Origin: Halostreptopolyspora alba
Lineage (GTDB): Bacteria > Actinomycetota > Actinomycetes > Streptosporangiales > Streptosporangiaceae
Assembly (NCBI GenBank): GCA_003725585.1
Contig: RJMB01000002.1
Location: 124,001 to 188,000 of the forward strand
DNA: 64,000 bases
Direction: 5' to 3'
The translations under genes and the position numbers were made by a program. Every line of letters begins with the position of its first letter. Position 1 is the first letter of the stretch. The notes beneath the pieces were generated by a model that saw nothing but the letters and a program-made list of their open reading frames with translations, had not been told where the DNA came from and did no database searches. Positions 39,018-49,090 of the stretch are shown in pieces.

Positions 39018-39898
39018 TGACCACACCACAGGACGAGGAGGGGCCGCGCACGACGCTGGCCTCGCGGATCACCAGCCTGCTGGGCTCGGGCCTGGTCCAG
39101 CTGTTCCTGGTCTGCGTCGCCCTGTTCTGGCTGATGCCGACGCTCGGGCTGTTCGTCACCAGCCTGCGCTCGCCCCAGGACAACGCCTCATCGGGCTGGT
39201 GGACGGCGCTCCTGGAGCCCGCACAGCTCAGCCTGGAGAACTACGCCGCCCTGTTGGACAACCCCGACTTCGTCGCCTCCTTCGTCAACACGGTCCTGAT
39301 CACGGTGCCCGCCACAGTGATCATCGTGGTGGTCGCGTCACTGGCGGCCTACGCCTTCGCGTGGCTGGAGTTTCCGGGGCGCGACTGGCTGTTCCTGATC
39401 GTCGTCGGTCTGCTGGTGGTGCCGTTGCAGGTGGCACTGATCCCGATCGCGCAGGTCTACGGAGGCGCCGGCCTCTACGGGTCGATCCTGGGGGTGGTGC
39501 TGTTCCATGTGGGGTTCGGCCTGCCGTTCGCGATCTTCCTGTTGCGGAACTTCTTCGCCGCGATCCCGCGCGACCTGCTGGAGGCGGCGCGGATGGACGG
39601 CGGCCGGGAGATCACCATCTTCAGGCGCGTGATTCTGCCCCTGGGCGGGCCGGCGATCGCCTCGCTGACCATATTCCAGTTCCTGTGGGTGTGGAACGAC
39701 CTGCTGGTGGCGCTGGTCTTCGCCGACGCCCAGTCCGCGCCGATGACCGTGGCGCTGCAGTCGGAGATGCGACAGTTCGGGGCCAACCTCGACGTCATCT
39801 CCGCCGGGGCGTTCCTGTCCATGGTGGTTCCGCTGGTGGTGTTCTTCGCGTTCCAGCGCTACTTCGTCCAGGGCGTCATGGCCGGGTCGGTGAAGTGA
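39014..39898 (+). CDS. MalG-type sugar ABC permease
   Basis: A 294-residue permease with six predicted helices and an EAA loop LLEAARMDGGREITIFRRVILPLGGPA. The ATG at 39014 overlaps the MalF-like stop codon (ATGA), indicating translational coupling. ATG 39017 would be one residue shorter. With the previous gene it forms the heterodimeric channel of the CUT1 importer. A perfect hairpin follows directly. Confidence 0.94.
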   Translation: MMTTPQDEEGPRTTLASRITSLLGSGLVQLFLVCVALFWLMPTLGLFVTSLRSPQDNASSGWWTALLEPAQLSLENYAALLDNPDFVASFVNTVLITVPATVIIVVVASLAAYAFAWLEFPGRDWLFLIVVGLLVVPLQVALIPIAQVYGGAGLYGSILGVVLFHVGFGLPFAIFLLRNFFAAIPRDLLEAARMDGGREITIFRRVILPLGGPAIASLTIFQFLWVWNDLLVALVFADAQSAPMTVALQSEMRQFGANLDVISAGAFLSMVVPLVVFFAFQRYFVQGVMAGSVK

Positions 39899-39928
39899 CC
39901 CGGACGCCACCGGGGAGTGGCGTCCGGG
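39899..39928. terminator. Bidirectional hairpin terminator between convergent genes
   Basis: Perfect 12-bp arms CCCGGACGCCAC (39899-39910) and complement (39917-39928), 6-nt loop. It sits between the MalG-type permease and the second ATPase gene and can serve both. Confidence 0.75.
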
Positions 39929-39941
39929 CCGGTGGGGCGGA

Positions 39942-41162
<1,221 letters not shown>

Positions 41163-41911
41163 AGGCCAACAGCTCCCGTGGAATGAGCGGAGGGTGATCA
41201 ATCTCTTTCGAATCTCTGCGTCTATCTGATCGCGAACTCGGCAATGTTGTCCAGAGTTTCGGTTATTTTGATCGAGAATCGTCCATATCGTGAGACGAAG
41301 TGTGTCGGCGTGGGTGGCTCGCGCTTCGGGAGTCAGCTCGGTGCGGCCGGGGGTGCTCCCACGACGAGGGCTGGCATCCAATTGGCGGGTGCGTTAACCT
41401 GGCCGCCAGTTATCCGATGCGTGCGTCCCCCTGGCCCGCCACCCGGCGGTGAACATCGCAGGAGCGTTCCCGACACGTGCGGCGGGGGTGCGACGGGGGA
41501 CGGGCAGTCTGGGTAATCTACTGACCAGTCCAGCACTGGACGGGCCGGTCGAACGGTCGGTTCCTCGCGCACCGGACGCCGTACCACGCACCAGGTGCGT
41601 GCGGAGGTGCGTGAAGTACCGGGACTCCGTGGCCGGGCGGGGGGTTGGACCCGGAAAAGGCTCGAACATCCAGTAGACAACGGTCTCCGCGCTCGCCGCC
41701 GACGGGACGGATCCGGTCCGAAGGGTGATTCGGGCCTTTTTCCGTGTCCCCCCATACCTCTCCCGCGTTCCCCAGCCTCGGGGACCGGTACCACCCGTTC
41801 CCGCGGTACGCCGTAACCTCGAAGGGACCGAGGGCACCTCCGTACGTGGGGTGGTCGGGTCCAACCGTTCGAAACTCGTTCGGCCCGTTCGAGGTGGAAA
41901 GCGAGCCACGC
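41163..41911. other. Long intergenic region with two perfect palindromes, no gene seen
   Basis: No convincing coding frame in 749 bp. The part at 41195-41300 is A+T-rich and should hold the minus-strand promoter of the MsiK-like gene (TGGACA and a CAGAT/TATCTG element). Two palindromes stand out: GTCCAG-CA-CTGGAC at 41528-41541, and CACGCACC-A-GGTGCGTG at 41585-41601, whose right arm is repeated directly at 41606-41613. These may be operators or part of an unannotated RNA. Confidence 0.5.
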
Positions 41912-43573
41912 GTGGTAGCTGAGGGCGTTCAGTGGGAGAAGGCCGAGGCCGGTGCGGTGCCGGAAGGGTCCGACACCGCGAAAGCCAGGCGCCACTGGAG
42001 CGGATCGGCCGCCCTGTGGCGCGTCCTCGCCGCCGTGGGTTCCGGGGTGGCCCAGCTCCTCGCGCTCCCGCCCCACGGGCTGTGGTGGCTCGCGCCCCTG
42101 AGCGCCACCCTGCTGGCTCTGGCGGTTCTGGGAACCCGGCCGCGCCGGGCCGCCTGGCTGGGGGCCGTCGCCGGCGCCGCCCTGATGGCCCCGCTCGTGC
42201 GCTGGCAGGACGTCTTCGGAGTCGACGTCTGGCTACTGACCGCCGCGGCCGAGACCCTGTACTACGTTCCCATGGCGATCGCGCTGGCGCTCGTGCTACG
42301 CCTTACTGGATGGCCGGTGTGGACCGCCGCGGTGTGGGTGCTGCAGGAGGCGGTGCGGGCCCGGTTCCCGTTCGACGGTTTCCCGTGGGGAAAACTGGCG
42401 TTCAGCCAGCCCGGCGGGCCCTTCGTCGGCTACGCGGCGCTGGGATCCTCGGCGCTGGTCACGTTCGTGGTCGCGCTCGCCGGGGGGATGTTGCTGTGGG
42501 CGATCCTGCGGCTGCTGCCCACGGTGCGCCGCAACGCCGCCCAGCTCCGATCCCCGAACGCGCGCGAGACGCGGCCGCCCCGCTTCGCGGTGCTCGCCGG
42601 CGTGGCCGCGCTGGGGGGAGTCGTGGCGTCCGCCGTCGTCGGTGCCGCGGTACCGACGATCGCGGTCCCCACGGAGCGGGACACCGTCACCGTGGCTCTG
42701 GTGCAGGGCAACGTCCCCCGCGCGGGCGAGATGGACATCCTCGGCGAGCGCGCCCAGGTGCTGCGAAACCACGTGAACGGGGTGCACCGCTTGGCCGACC
42801 GGGTGCGGACGGGTGAGGTCGAGCGGCCCGACATGGTGATCCTTCCCGAGAACGCCAGCGACATCGACGCCTACACCGACGAGGACGCCGCGGCCATGAT
42901 CAGCGACGCCGCGGACGATGTCGAGGCGCCCCTGCTCTTCGGCATCACCCGGTTCAACGATGACGGCCGCACCCGCGAGGTCCGCAGTGTCGTCTGGGAG
43001 CCGGGCGCCGGAGAGCCCGGCGAGCACTACAGCAAGCGTTTCCTCGTGCCGTTCGGGGAGTACATCCCCTACCGCGACTTCTTCACGCGGTTCGTCTCGC
43101 GGCTGGAACAGGTCCCCACCGACTCGGTGCCCGGAACCGAACCGGGCGACGTCACCCTCGGCGGCACCACGATCGCCACGGCCATCTGCTTCGACGTCGC
43201 TTTCGACCGTCCGGTCCGCGAAGCCGTCGCCGAGGGCGGTGAGATCATCGCGGTCCCCACCAACAACGCGAACTACAACTTCACGGGACAGACGGACCAG
43301 CAGCTGGCCATCACCCAACTGCGCGCCGTCGAGCACGGGCGCCCGGCCGTGGTCGCCGCCACCAGCGGGGTCAGCGCGGTCGTCGCCCCCGACGGAGGGG
43401 TCTCCTACCGTTCCCCGGAGGCCGAGTCCGCCGAGCACGTGGCCGAGGTGCCCGCGATGTCCGGGCAGACCGTGGCCACCCGAATCGGGGTGTGGCCGGA
43501 GCTCGCCCTGTGCGCCGTCGCCGCCGGGGCGGTGGCCGTGGCGGTCGTCTCGGCGCGGCGCCCACGGCGGTAG
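41912..43573 (+). CDS. lnt: Apolipoprotein N-acyltransferase
   Basis: About 553 residues with several N-terminal membrane helices (GLWWLAPLSATLLALAVLGTR onward) and a nitrilase domain. The catalytic triad is seen as E in VILPENASDID, K in YSKRFLVPFGEYIPYR and C in ATAICFDVAF. It adds the third acyl chain to lipoproteins. The start is uncertain: GTG 41912 has GGAAAG 10 nt upstream; GTG 41894 and ATG 41744 are in frame, but the N-terminal extension is not conserved-looking. In several actinobacteria lnt is followed by or fused to a polyprenol-phosphate mannose synthase; here fxsA follows. Confidence 0.9.
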   Translation: MVAEGVQWEKAEAGAVPEGSDTAKARRHWSGSAALWRVLAAVGSGVAQLLALPPHGLWWLAPLSATLLALAVLGTRPRRAAWLGAVAGAALMAPLVRWQDVFGVDVWLLTAAAETLYYVPMAIALALVLRLTGWPVWTAAVWVLQEAVRARFPFDGFPWGKLAFSQPGGPFVGYAALGSSALVTFVVALAGGMLLWAILRLLPTVRRNAAQLRSPNARETRPPRFAVLAGVAALGGVVASAVVGAAVPTIAVPTERDTVTVALVQGNVPRAGEMDILGERAQVLRNHVNGVHRLADRVRTGEVERPDMVILPENASDIDAYTDEDAAAMISDAADDVEAPLLFGITRFNDDGRTREVRSVVWEPGAGEPGEHYSKRFLVPFGEYIPYRDFFTRFVSRLEQVPTDSVPGTEPGDVTLGGTTIATAICFDVAFDRPVREAVAEGGEIIAVPTNNANYNFTGQTDQQLAITQLRAVEHGRPAVVAATSGVSAVVAPDGGVSYRSPEAESAEHVAEVPAMSGQTVATRIGVWPELALCAVAAGAVAVAVVSARRPRR

Positions 43574-43708
43574 GAGCGTCCCGCGTTCCCTGCCGGGGCG
43601 CGTTGGGGCACGGCCGACGGCGGCGGGATCCGGGGAACGAACGCGGCGCGTTACGCGTTGACCCTACAGGGCCCGTGGCGGAACGCGGATGATGCGAGGA
43701 TGGTGCCC

Positions 43709-44254
43709 ATGCCACTGTTGATCGTGTTGGCGCTGATGGCGCTGCCGTTCGTGGAGATCTGGCTGATGATCCTTGCGGGTCAGCAGGTCGGTGTCGCTTT
43801 GACCATCGCCGCGCTGTTCGCGCTGAGCGTCTCCGGTGTGTTCGTGTTGCGCGGGGCGGGGACCAGAACGTTTCGCGAGGCTGACGAGGCGATGCGCACG
43901 GGTACGCCGCCCCAGGGTGGCCTGCTCGACACCCTGATGGTCATGGTCGGTGGCGTCCTGCTGCTCATCCCGGGATTCGTCACCGGGGTGATGGGTGCCG
44001 CGCTCGCGTTGCCGTTCACCCGGCCCGCACTGCGGTGGGCCTTCGTCGCCTGGGCGGAACGCAGGGTTCGTAGGATGGCCGCCACCCCCCACGGTCCGGT
44101 CGTCACCGTACGCGGTCCCGGCTTTCCCGGGGCGGGGCACGGTCCAGGGAAACCCGGGGCGGGGCAGTCGGGAAGCGCCACTGACGGTCCCGGCAGCGGG
44201 CGCGTGGTGCCGGGCCGCGTGATCCGCGAGGACAACGGCGACTCCACGGGGTGA
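43709..44254 (+). CDS. fxsA: FxsA family membrane protein
   Basis: A 181-residue protein. Membrane segments: PLLIVLALMALPFVEIWLMILAG, then VALTIAALFALSVSGVFVLRGAG and LMVMVGGVLLLIPGFVTGVMG, the FxsA pattern (overexpressed FxsA relieves phage T7 exclusion in E. coli). The last 60 residues are a Gly/Pro-rich basic tail. ATG 43709 has AGGA 8 nt upstream; ATG 43700 and GTG 43703 are close alternatives. Confidence 0.88.
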   Translation: MPLLIVLALMALPFVEIWLMILAGQQVGVALTIAALFALSVSGVFVLRGAGTRTFREADEAMRTGTPPQGGLLDTLMVMVGGVLLLIPGFVTGVMGAALALPFTRPALRWAFVAWAERRVRRMAATPHGPVVTVRGPGFPGAGHGPGKPGAGQSGSATDGPGSGRVVPGRVIREDNGDSTG

Positions 44255-44303
44255 CCATTTCCCAGTTACGGGGACGCTGGTGCGCGACCACCCGCGAAAC
44301 GGG

Positions 44304-44309
44304 GACAAT
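44304..44309 (+). promoter_or_regulatory. Leaderless-type -10 element of the HAD phosphatase gene
   Basis: GACAAT at 44304-44309 is followed by 6 nt and GTG 44316. The spacing supports this start over GTG 44280, which has only GGGGAC as a ribosome binding site. Confidence 0.45.
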
Positions 44310-44315
44310 CCAAGG

Positions 44316-45128
44316 GTGACCAACGAACACCGGTGGAACTATCTCATGGACATGGACGGGGTCCTCGTGCGCGAGGAGAGCCTCGTTCCGGGCGCCGACA
44401 GCCTGATCGCGGAGCTCACCGCGAACGGCATCTCTTTCATGGTGTTGACGAACAACTCCATATACACCCCGCGTGACCTCCGCGCACGCCTCGTCCGCAT
44501 GGGGCTGGACATTCCCGAGGAGTCCATCTGGACCTCGGCGCTGGCCACCGCCCAGTTCCTGCAGACACAGCGGCCGGGCGGCTCGGCCTACGTGGTGGGC
44601 GAATCGGGCCTGACCACCGCGCTGCACGGCATCGGCTACGTGCAGACCGACCGCGATCCCGACTACGTGGTTCTGGGGGAGACACGCACCTACAGCTTCG
44701 AGGCGATCACCCGCGCCATCCGGCTCGTCGAGGGTGGGGCGCGATTCATCGCCACGAACCCGGACGAGAAGGGCCCCAGCCGTGAGGGGTCGTTGCCCGC
44801 GACCGGTGCCGTGGCCGCGCTGATCGAGAAGGCCACCGGTCGGGCGCCCTACTACGTGGGCAAACCGAACCCGCTGATGATGCGCTCGGCGCTGCGCACG
44901 CTCGGCGCGCACTCCGAGAACACCCTGATGATCGGTGACCGTATGGACACCGATGTGCGCTCCGGGCTGGAATCGGGGTTGCAGACGGTCCTCGTGCTGT
45001 CGGGGATCTCCGACCGCCAGACCGCCGAGCTGTTCCCGTACCGGCCGACCAAGGTACTCGGGTCGGTCGCCGACCTCCTCGGAGCCACCGAGGACCCGTT
45101 CGGCGCCAAGGGGACCGACGGGGAGTGA
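44316..45128 (+). CDS. HAD-superfamily phosphatase, NagD-like (subfamily IIA)
   Basis: A 270-residue protein. LMDMDGVLVRE supplies the nucleophile and general acid aspartates, MVLTNNS motif II, GKPNP motif III and MIGDRMDTDV motif IV. A C2 cap lies between. NagD-like enzymes dephosphorylate nucleotides and sugar phosphates; the substrate is unknown. It converges with rbpA across a bidirectional terminator. Confidence 0.9.
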   Translation: MTNEHRWNYLMDMDGVLVREESLVPGADSLIAELTANGISFMVLTNNSIYTPRDLRARLVRMGLDIPEESIWTSALATAQFLQTQRPGGSAYVVGESGLTTALHGIGYVQTDRDPDYVVLGETRTYSFEAITRAIRLVEGGARFIATNPDEKGPSREGSLPATGAVAALIEKATGRAPYYVGKPNPLMMRSALRTLGAHSENTLMIGDRMDTDVRSGLESGLQTVLVLSGISDRQTAELFPYRPTKVLGSVADLLGATEDPFGAKGTDGE

Positions 45129-45147
45129 ACAGGGGTACGAGAACATG

Positions 45148-45183
45148 AGTGGGGCGGCGGCCCCCTTGGACCGCCGCCCCACT
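45148..45183. terminator. Bidirectional hairpin terminator
   Basis: Perfect 13-bp arms (AGTGGGGCGGCGG at 45148-45160 and its complement at 45171-45183) with a 10-nt loop, between the convergent HAD phosphatase and rbpA genes. Confidence 0.8.
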
Positions 45184-45192
45184 CAACACGGC

Positions 45193-45576
45193 TCAGGCGT
45201 TCTGACGCTCCTCCGTGGAAGTTCGCATGTGCTCCTGCTCTTCCCTACGGCGCTCCCGCAGCAGTTCCAGGCGTTCGGCCAGGACCTCCTCGAGATCTTC
45301 CATGCTGCGGCGCTCCAGGAGCATGTCCCAGTGCGTCCGCGCCGGCTTCGCCTTCTTGTCGTGCGGCACCTCGCCGTCGACCAGAAGGGCGCTGTCACCG
45401 CAGTAACGGCACTCCCAGTTGGTCGGGATCTCGGCCTCGGTCGCGAAGGTGATCGCGAAGCGATGCCCGCCGGGGCAGTCGTAGGTGACCTCCTGGCGCG
45501 GTGCCAGATCGGTGTTTCTGTCGTTCTCGTAGCTGGTCGCCCCGAGCCGTGTTCCGCGAAGTGCTCGCTCGGCCAT
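45193..45576 (-). CDS. rbpA: RNA polymerase-binding protein RbpA
   Basis: A 127-residue protein starting AERALRGTRLGATSYE at ATG 45576, with GGAGG upstream. C34, H38, C56 and C59 fit the zinc-binding core, and the C-terminal helix region (MEDLEEVLAERLELLRERR) is the sigma-interacting domain. RbpA binds the principal sigma factor and stabilises open complexes. A sigma-R-type promoter precedes it (45620-45646), as known for S. coelicolor rbpA. The long frame starting at 45660 is rejected because it would run through that promoter. Confidence 0.96.
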   Translation of the reverse strand: MAERALRGTRLGATSYENDRNTDLAPRQEVTYDCPGGHRFAITFATEAEIPTNWECRYCGDSALLVDGEVPHDKKAKPARTHWDMLLERRSMEDLEEVLAERLELLRERRREEQEHMRTSTEERQNA

Positions 45577-45619
45577 CGTGTACGTGCCTCCAGGCGCTCT
45601 TGCGGTCTCGTGGGTGTCT

Positions 45620-45646
45620 AACGCGTCAGTCCGTCTCAAGATTCCC
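45620..45646 (-). promoter_or_regulatory. rbpA: Sigma-R-type promoter of rbpA
   Basis: Read on the minus strand, GGGAAT (45641-45646) and GTT (45620-45622) are separated by exactly 18 bp, the SigR/SigH consensus. Predicted transcript start near 45612, about 35 bp before the ATG. Confidence 0.7.
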
Positions 45647-46124
45647 CGGACACCAGGCATCCAACCGTGGAAGAATGCGCGGCCACAGTCGTGATGCCCC
45701 GGTGTGACGCGGGCACCGTGGTGGTCCGTGGTTCATCGCACCGCCGGGTGCGTGAGGCGTCGGCGCACCCCATGGTCCTAGACGAATCTGTTGCGTCCGG
45801 TCCGGGGTCGGACCCGTGTCTCACGGGTGTCCTCCGCTGACCCACCACTGAAACACGGGGTGCCTGGGCTCGGCATCCCGATCTCAGCGAGGAGTCGATC
45901 ATGAGCCACACCGGCCGCCACGTCGACACGGCCGCCCGGCCCCCACTCAGTGTCCCACGCCGCGGCCGCGATGCCGTTGCACGCCAGTAGCGGTAACCGC
46001 GAGCGAGACGCCGTGGGGGAGGAGCCGCGCGGGGAGCCGGGACCGGGCGCCGAGCAAGCCACCCGAGCCCGGGTCAAAGACCCCGCAACGGTTCCTCGGG
46101 GCCTGGCGGGCGGGCACCACCCGG
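45647..46124. other. Intergenic stretch, no gene seen
   Basis: Several frames are open on both strands, as expected in GC-rich DNA, but none has family-like content or a good ribosome binding site. I see no tRNA or strong repeat here. Confidence 0.45.
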
Positions 46125-46529
46125 TCACGCGCGTGGCTCCAGGATGACCACCGGGATGGGTCGGTCGGTCTTGGCCTGGTAGGTGTCGTACTGCGGCCAC
46201 ACCTCGGCCATGTACGGCCACAGTCGGGCCTTCTCCTCCTCGGAGGCGTCCCGGGCGCGCGCGTTCACCCGGTCGCCCTTGACCTGCAGGGTGACCTCGG
46301 GGTTCGCCCGCAGGTTCCGGTACCACAGTGGGTGCTCGTCAGACCCGCCGTAGGAGGCGACGACGACATAGTCGTCACCGTCCCGCCGGTAGATGAGCGG
46401 CGTGCTGCGCTGCTTTCCGGTGCGCCGACCCGTTGTGGTGAGGATCAGCACGGTGGTGCCCTGCCACTCGTGCCCCTCCTCGCCGTCGGTCTCGAGGTAC
46501 CGCTGTACGTGTTCCTGGCCGAACAGCAT
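46125..46529 (-). CDS. Deazaflavin (F420)-dependent nitroreductase family protein
   Basis: A 134-residue protein. TTVLILTTTGRRTGKQRSTPLIYRRDGDDYVVVASYGGSDEHPLWYRNLRANPEVTLQ is the core of the Ddn/DUF385 split-beta-barrel family that uses cofactor F420. AAGGAG 5 nt upstream fixes ATG 46529. Substrate unknown. It is the third gene on the minus strand after GDPD and the MFS transporter, 165 bp downstream. Confidence 0.92.
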   Translation of the reverse strand: MLFGQEHVQRYLETDGEEGHEWQGTTVLILTTTGRRTGKQRSTPLIYRRDGDDYVVVASYGGSDEHPLWYRNLRANPEVTLQVKGDRVNARARDASEEEKARLWPYMAEVWPQYDTYQAKTDRPIPVVILEPRA

Positions 46530-46694
46530 GCCGCTCCTTCGTTGGTGGCTGACCTGGTCCACCCGGGTCTCCGTGGGGACTGTGTCCGCGAGGCCACCGT
46601 CGCACGGCCATTCGGGACCCGGGGTACGCCATGATGCCAACAATCCCCCAAGGGGCGGCGATTCCGTGCTGGTCGCGACCGGGCCGCGCGGCCC

Positions 46695-48095
46695 TCAGAT
46701 CCGTTCCGGCAGCTCGTTTCCGGCCCCTTGGATGGCGGAGCGCAGGTTGGCCTTGTAGAGCAGGATCCCGCCGAGGATGAAGAACGCGATCAGCGAGAAG
46801 ATCGCGACCCGGTATCCGCCGGTCAAGTGCACGGCGATGGTCACGGTCAGCGAGCCGAGGAACGTCGATCCGCGGTCGCTGATCTGGTACAGGCCGAAGT
46901 ACTCCGCCTCGCGGCCCCGTGGGATCATCTGCGAGAACATGGACCGCGCCAGCGCCTGGGTGCCGCCCAGGACCAGACCGATTCCGACCCCGAGGGCCAC
47001 GAACAGCAGTGGTGCTCCCGCCGGCAGCAGGTAGCCCAGCGTGACCAGGACGCACCAGACCACCAGGGTGCCCAGAACGGTGCGTTTGGCGCCGATGTGG
47101 CGCGCGATCCGGCCGGTGGCGAGCGCGCCGCCGAAGGCCACGAACTGGATCATCAGGATGGTGCCCATCAGCACGGGATAGCCCAGACCCAGGTCCTGCA
47201 GGGCGAAGGGGGCCGCGTAGCGGATCGCGGCCTGAATCCCGTCGTTGAAGAAGATGAAGGCCAGCAGGAACAGAATCACCTGCGGGTTCGACCTCATCTC
47301 GCCGACGGTGCGCCCGAACTGGCGCAGCGATGTCGCGGGATTGGGCCGGTCCGGGCGTGCCGCCGCGAGCGCGCCGATCCGGTTGCGCAGCGGCCGCAGC
47401 GCCAGGACCGTGAACCCGAGCCACCAGACGCCCGCCGAGGCGAGCGCGATACGCACCGCCTGGCCCTCGGTGACCCCGACACTCTCGTGCCACGTGATCA
47501 GCGCCAGGTGCACCGCGAGGAGCAGCGCGCCGCCCATGTAGCTCACGGCCCATCCCGTGGTGGAGACCCGGTCGCGCTCGTCAGGGGTGGCGATCTCGGG
47601 GAGGAAGGAGTGGTAGACGACGATCGAGGCGCCGTAGGCGATGTTGGCGAGCAGGAACAGGGCTCCCACCGCCAGGTAACTCTCGCCGACGAGGTAGAGG
47701 GCCGAGGTGGCTCCGGCCCCGATCGCGGCGAGCCAGAACAACCAGGACTTCTTGCGTCTGGAGTGGTCGGCCATCGAGCCGACCAGCGGCAGCAGCAGGA
47801 TCTGCAGCAGGATCGCGACGGTGGTCACCGCCGGGTAGAACGAGTTGGCGTGCATCTCCAGGCCCAGCGGGTGGACGTAGAACTCACCGCCCGTGCAGGT
47901 TCCGCTGTCGGGGGCGCCGGCCCGCGCGCAGGCCATCTCGCTCAGGTAGGGGCCGATCAGCACGGTGACCACCGAGGTCATGAACACCTGGTTGGCCCAG
48001 TCGTAGAAGTACCAACCGCGCTGTTCGCGCCGCCGCTGACGCGGGTCAGCCGAGGGGGCGTTGCCCGCGACGGGGTCGGTGGGGACGTGGCTCAT
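46695..48095 (-). CDS. MFS transporter, UMF1/Atg22-like family
   Basis: A 466-residue protein with about twelve membrane segments. GWYFYDWANQVFMTSVVTVLIGPYL is the conserved N-terminal block of the UMF1 (vacuole effluxer Atg22-like) group. Its start overlaps the end of the GDPD gene by four bases, so the two are co-translated. Atg22 exports amino acids in yeast vacuoles; bacterial substrates are unknown, and the GDPD partner could hint at glycerophosphodiesters or their products. Confidence 0.9.
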   Translation of the reverse strand: MSHVPTDPVAGNAPSADPRQRRREQRGWYFYDWANQVFMTSVVTVLIGPYLSEMACARAGAPDSGTCTGGEFYVHPLGLEMHANSFYPAVTTVAILLQILLLPLVGSMADHSRRKKSWLFWLAAIGAGATSALYLVGESYLAVGALFLLANIAYGASIVVYHSFLPEIATPDERDRVSTTGWAVSYMGGALLLAVHLALITWHESVGVTEGQAVRIALASAGVWWLGFTVLALRPLRNRIGALAAARPDRPNPATSLRQFGRTVGEMRSNPQVILFLLAFIFFNDGIQAAIRYAAPFALQDLGLGYPVLMGTILMIQFVAFGGALATGRIARHIGAKRTVLGTLVVWCVLVTLGYLLPAGAPLLFVALGVGIGLVLGGTQALARSMFSQMIPRGREAEYFGLYQISDRGSTFLGSLTVTIAVHLTGGYRVAIFSLIAFFILGGILLYKANLRSAIQGAGNELPERI

Positions 48096-48919
48096 ACACC
48101 CGGTTCCCTGTTCTCGTCGACGCTGGGAGGAGGATTGTCCCACTCACCCCGTTCTCTCAGCAGCCGCCGTAGCCCGACGGTGTTGTCGGTTACGATGCCG
48201 TCGACGCCGGCGTCGAGCAACCGTGCCATGACCGCCGGACGGTTGATCGTCCATACGTGCACCTGGAGCCCGAACCGGTGGGCGGTGGCGATGAGGTCCC
48301 GGCTCACCAGCGGAAAGCCGTGCGTTCGCGGGGGGATCTGGGCGCAGCTCACCCCCCGGCGAACCAGCCACCGCAGCACCGGTGTCAGCGAGGCGAACCG
48401 CAGCCGGGCCACGTCGACCGGCCCGCAGGAGGTCGCCACGGGGCGATCGAGGGCGGCGCGGGTCCGGTCCAGCCGCCGCTGGCTGAACGAGCCGACACAG
48501 ACCCGGTTCCAGGCCCCGGTGCGGCGCAGCGTCTCGACGAGTGGCTCGACGGCGTTGTCGGCCTTGATGTCGATGTTGAACCGCGCTTCGGGCCACGCGT
48601 GGAGGAGCTCGGCCAAAAGCGGGATCGGTTCGCTGCCGCCCACGCGCGCCCGCGCCACCTCGGAGTACGGAAGGTCCCGGATGCGGCCGTCGCGGTCCGT
48701 GGTGCGGTCGAGCGTCTCGTCGTGGAAGGCCAGCAGCGCGCCGTCGCGGGTGGCGTGCACGTCGGTCTCCAGGTGGCGGTACCCGAGACGGATGGCGTGC
48801 TCGAACGCGAGTGCGGTGTTCTCCAGCTCGGTGCGGACCCTCCCCGAGTCGTCGGTCAGCCAGCCGCCCCGATGCGCCAGGGCGATCGGAGTGGGGGAGT
48901 CGAGGTAGTCGCCAGTCAC
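48092..48919 (-). CDS. Glycerophosphodiester phosphodiesterase
   Basis: A 275-residue TIM-barrel enzyme without signal peptide. AHRGGW and HLETDVHATRDGALLAFHDETLDRTTD hold the catalytic histidines and metal ligands, and FNIDIKAD the C-side glutamate/aspartate region. It hydrolyses glycerophosphodiesters to glycerol-3-phosphate and alcohol. The start GTG 48919 follows the -10 element CATACT by 6 nt (leaderless). A longer frame to 49129 is not conserved-looking. Confidence 0.93.
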   Translation of the reverse strand: MTGDYLDSPTPIALAHRGGWLTDDSGRVRTELENTALAFEHAIRLGYRHLETDVHATRDGALLAFHDETLDRTTDRDGRIRDLPYSEVARARVGGSEPIPLLAELLHAWPEARFNIDIKADNAVEPLVETLRRTGAWNRVCVGSFSQRRLDRTRAALDRPVATSCGPVDVARLRFASLTPVLRWLVRRGVSCAQIPPRTHGFPLVSRDLIATAHRFGLQVHVWTINRPAVMARLLDAGVDGIVTDNTVGLRRLLRERGEWDNPPPSVDENREPGV

Positions 48920-48925
48920 GTCTGC

Positions 48926-48931
48926 AGTATG
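48926..48931 (-). promoter_or_regulatory. Leaderless-type -10 element of the GDPD-MFS operon
   Basis: CATACT on the minus strand (48926-48931) is followed by 6 nt and the GTG start codon at 48919. Confidence 0.4.
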
Positions 48932-48986
48932 CCCGTATTCCGAGCGCGACCGCCCACAGGGGGCGGATGTCCCGGGAACACGAAAA

Positions 48987-49002
48987 ACCTGGAATTCCAG
49001 GT
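48987..49002. promoter_or_regulatory. Perfect 16-bp palindrome between divergent genes
   Basis: ACCTGGAA-TTCCAGGT at 48987-49002 is fully self-complementary and lies between the GDPD gene (minus) and the Rv3235-like gene (plus), preceded by an A-run. It is a good candidate operator; no regulator gene is adjacent. Confidence 0.45.
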
Positions 49003-49090
49003 GGCAATCAGGTGTGGTTCGCGACTCTGTTAGGGGTGACGGGCCGGCCGGTCCCGTCACCCCCCGACTCCGGATGGAAGGGACGCCTCG

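Noticed and set aside
45778..46326. 182-codon minus-strand frame in the gap beside the nitroreductase gene
   Set aside because: Overlaps the nitroreductase in another phase; no family pattern or ribosome binding site.
46728..48908. 726-codon plus-strand frame opposite the MFS and GDPD genes
   Set aside because: Antisense to two well-supported genes and rich in Gln/Glu/Asp/Arg without structure; GC-bias artefact.
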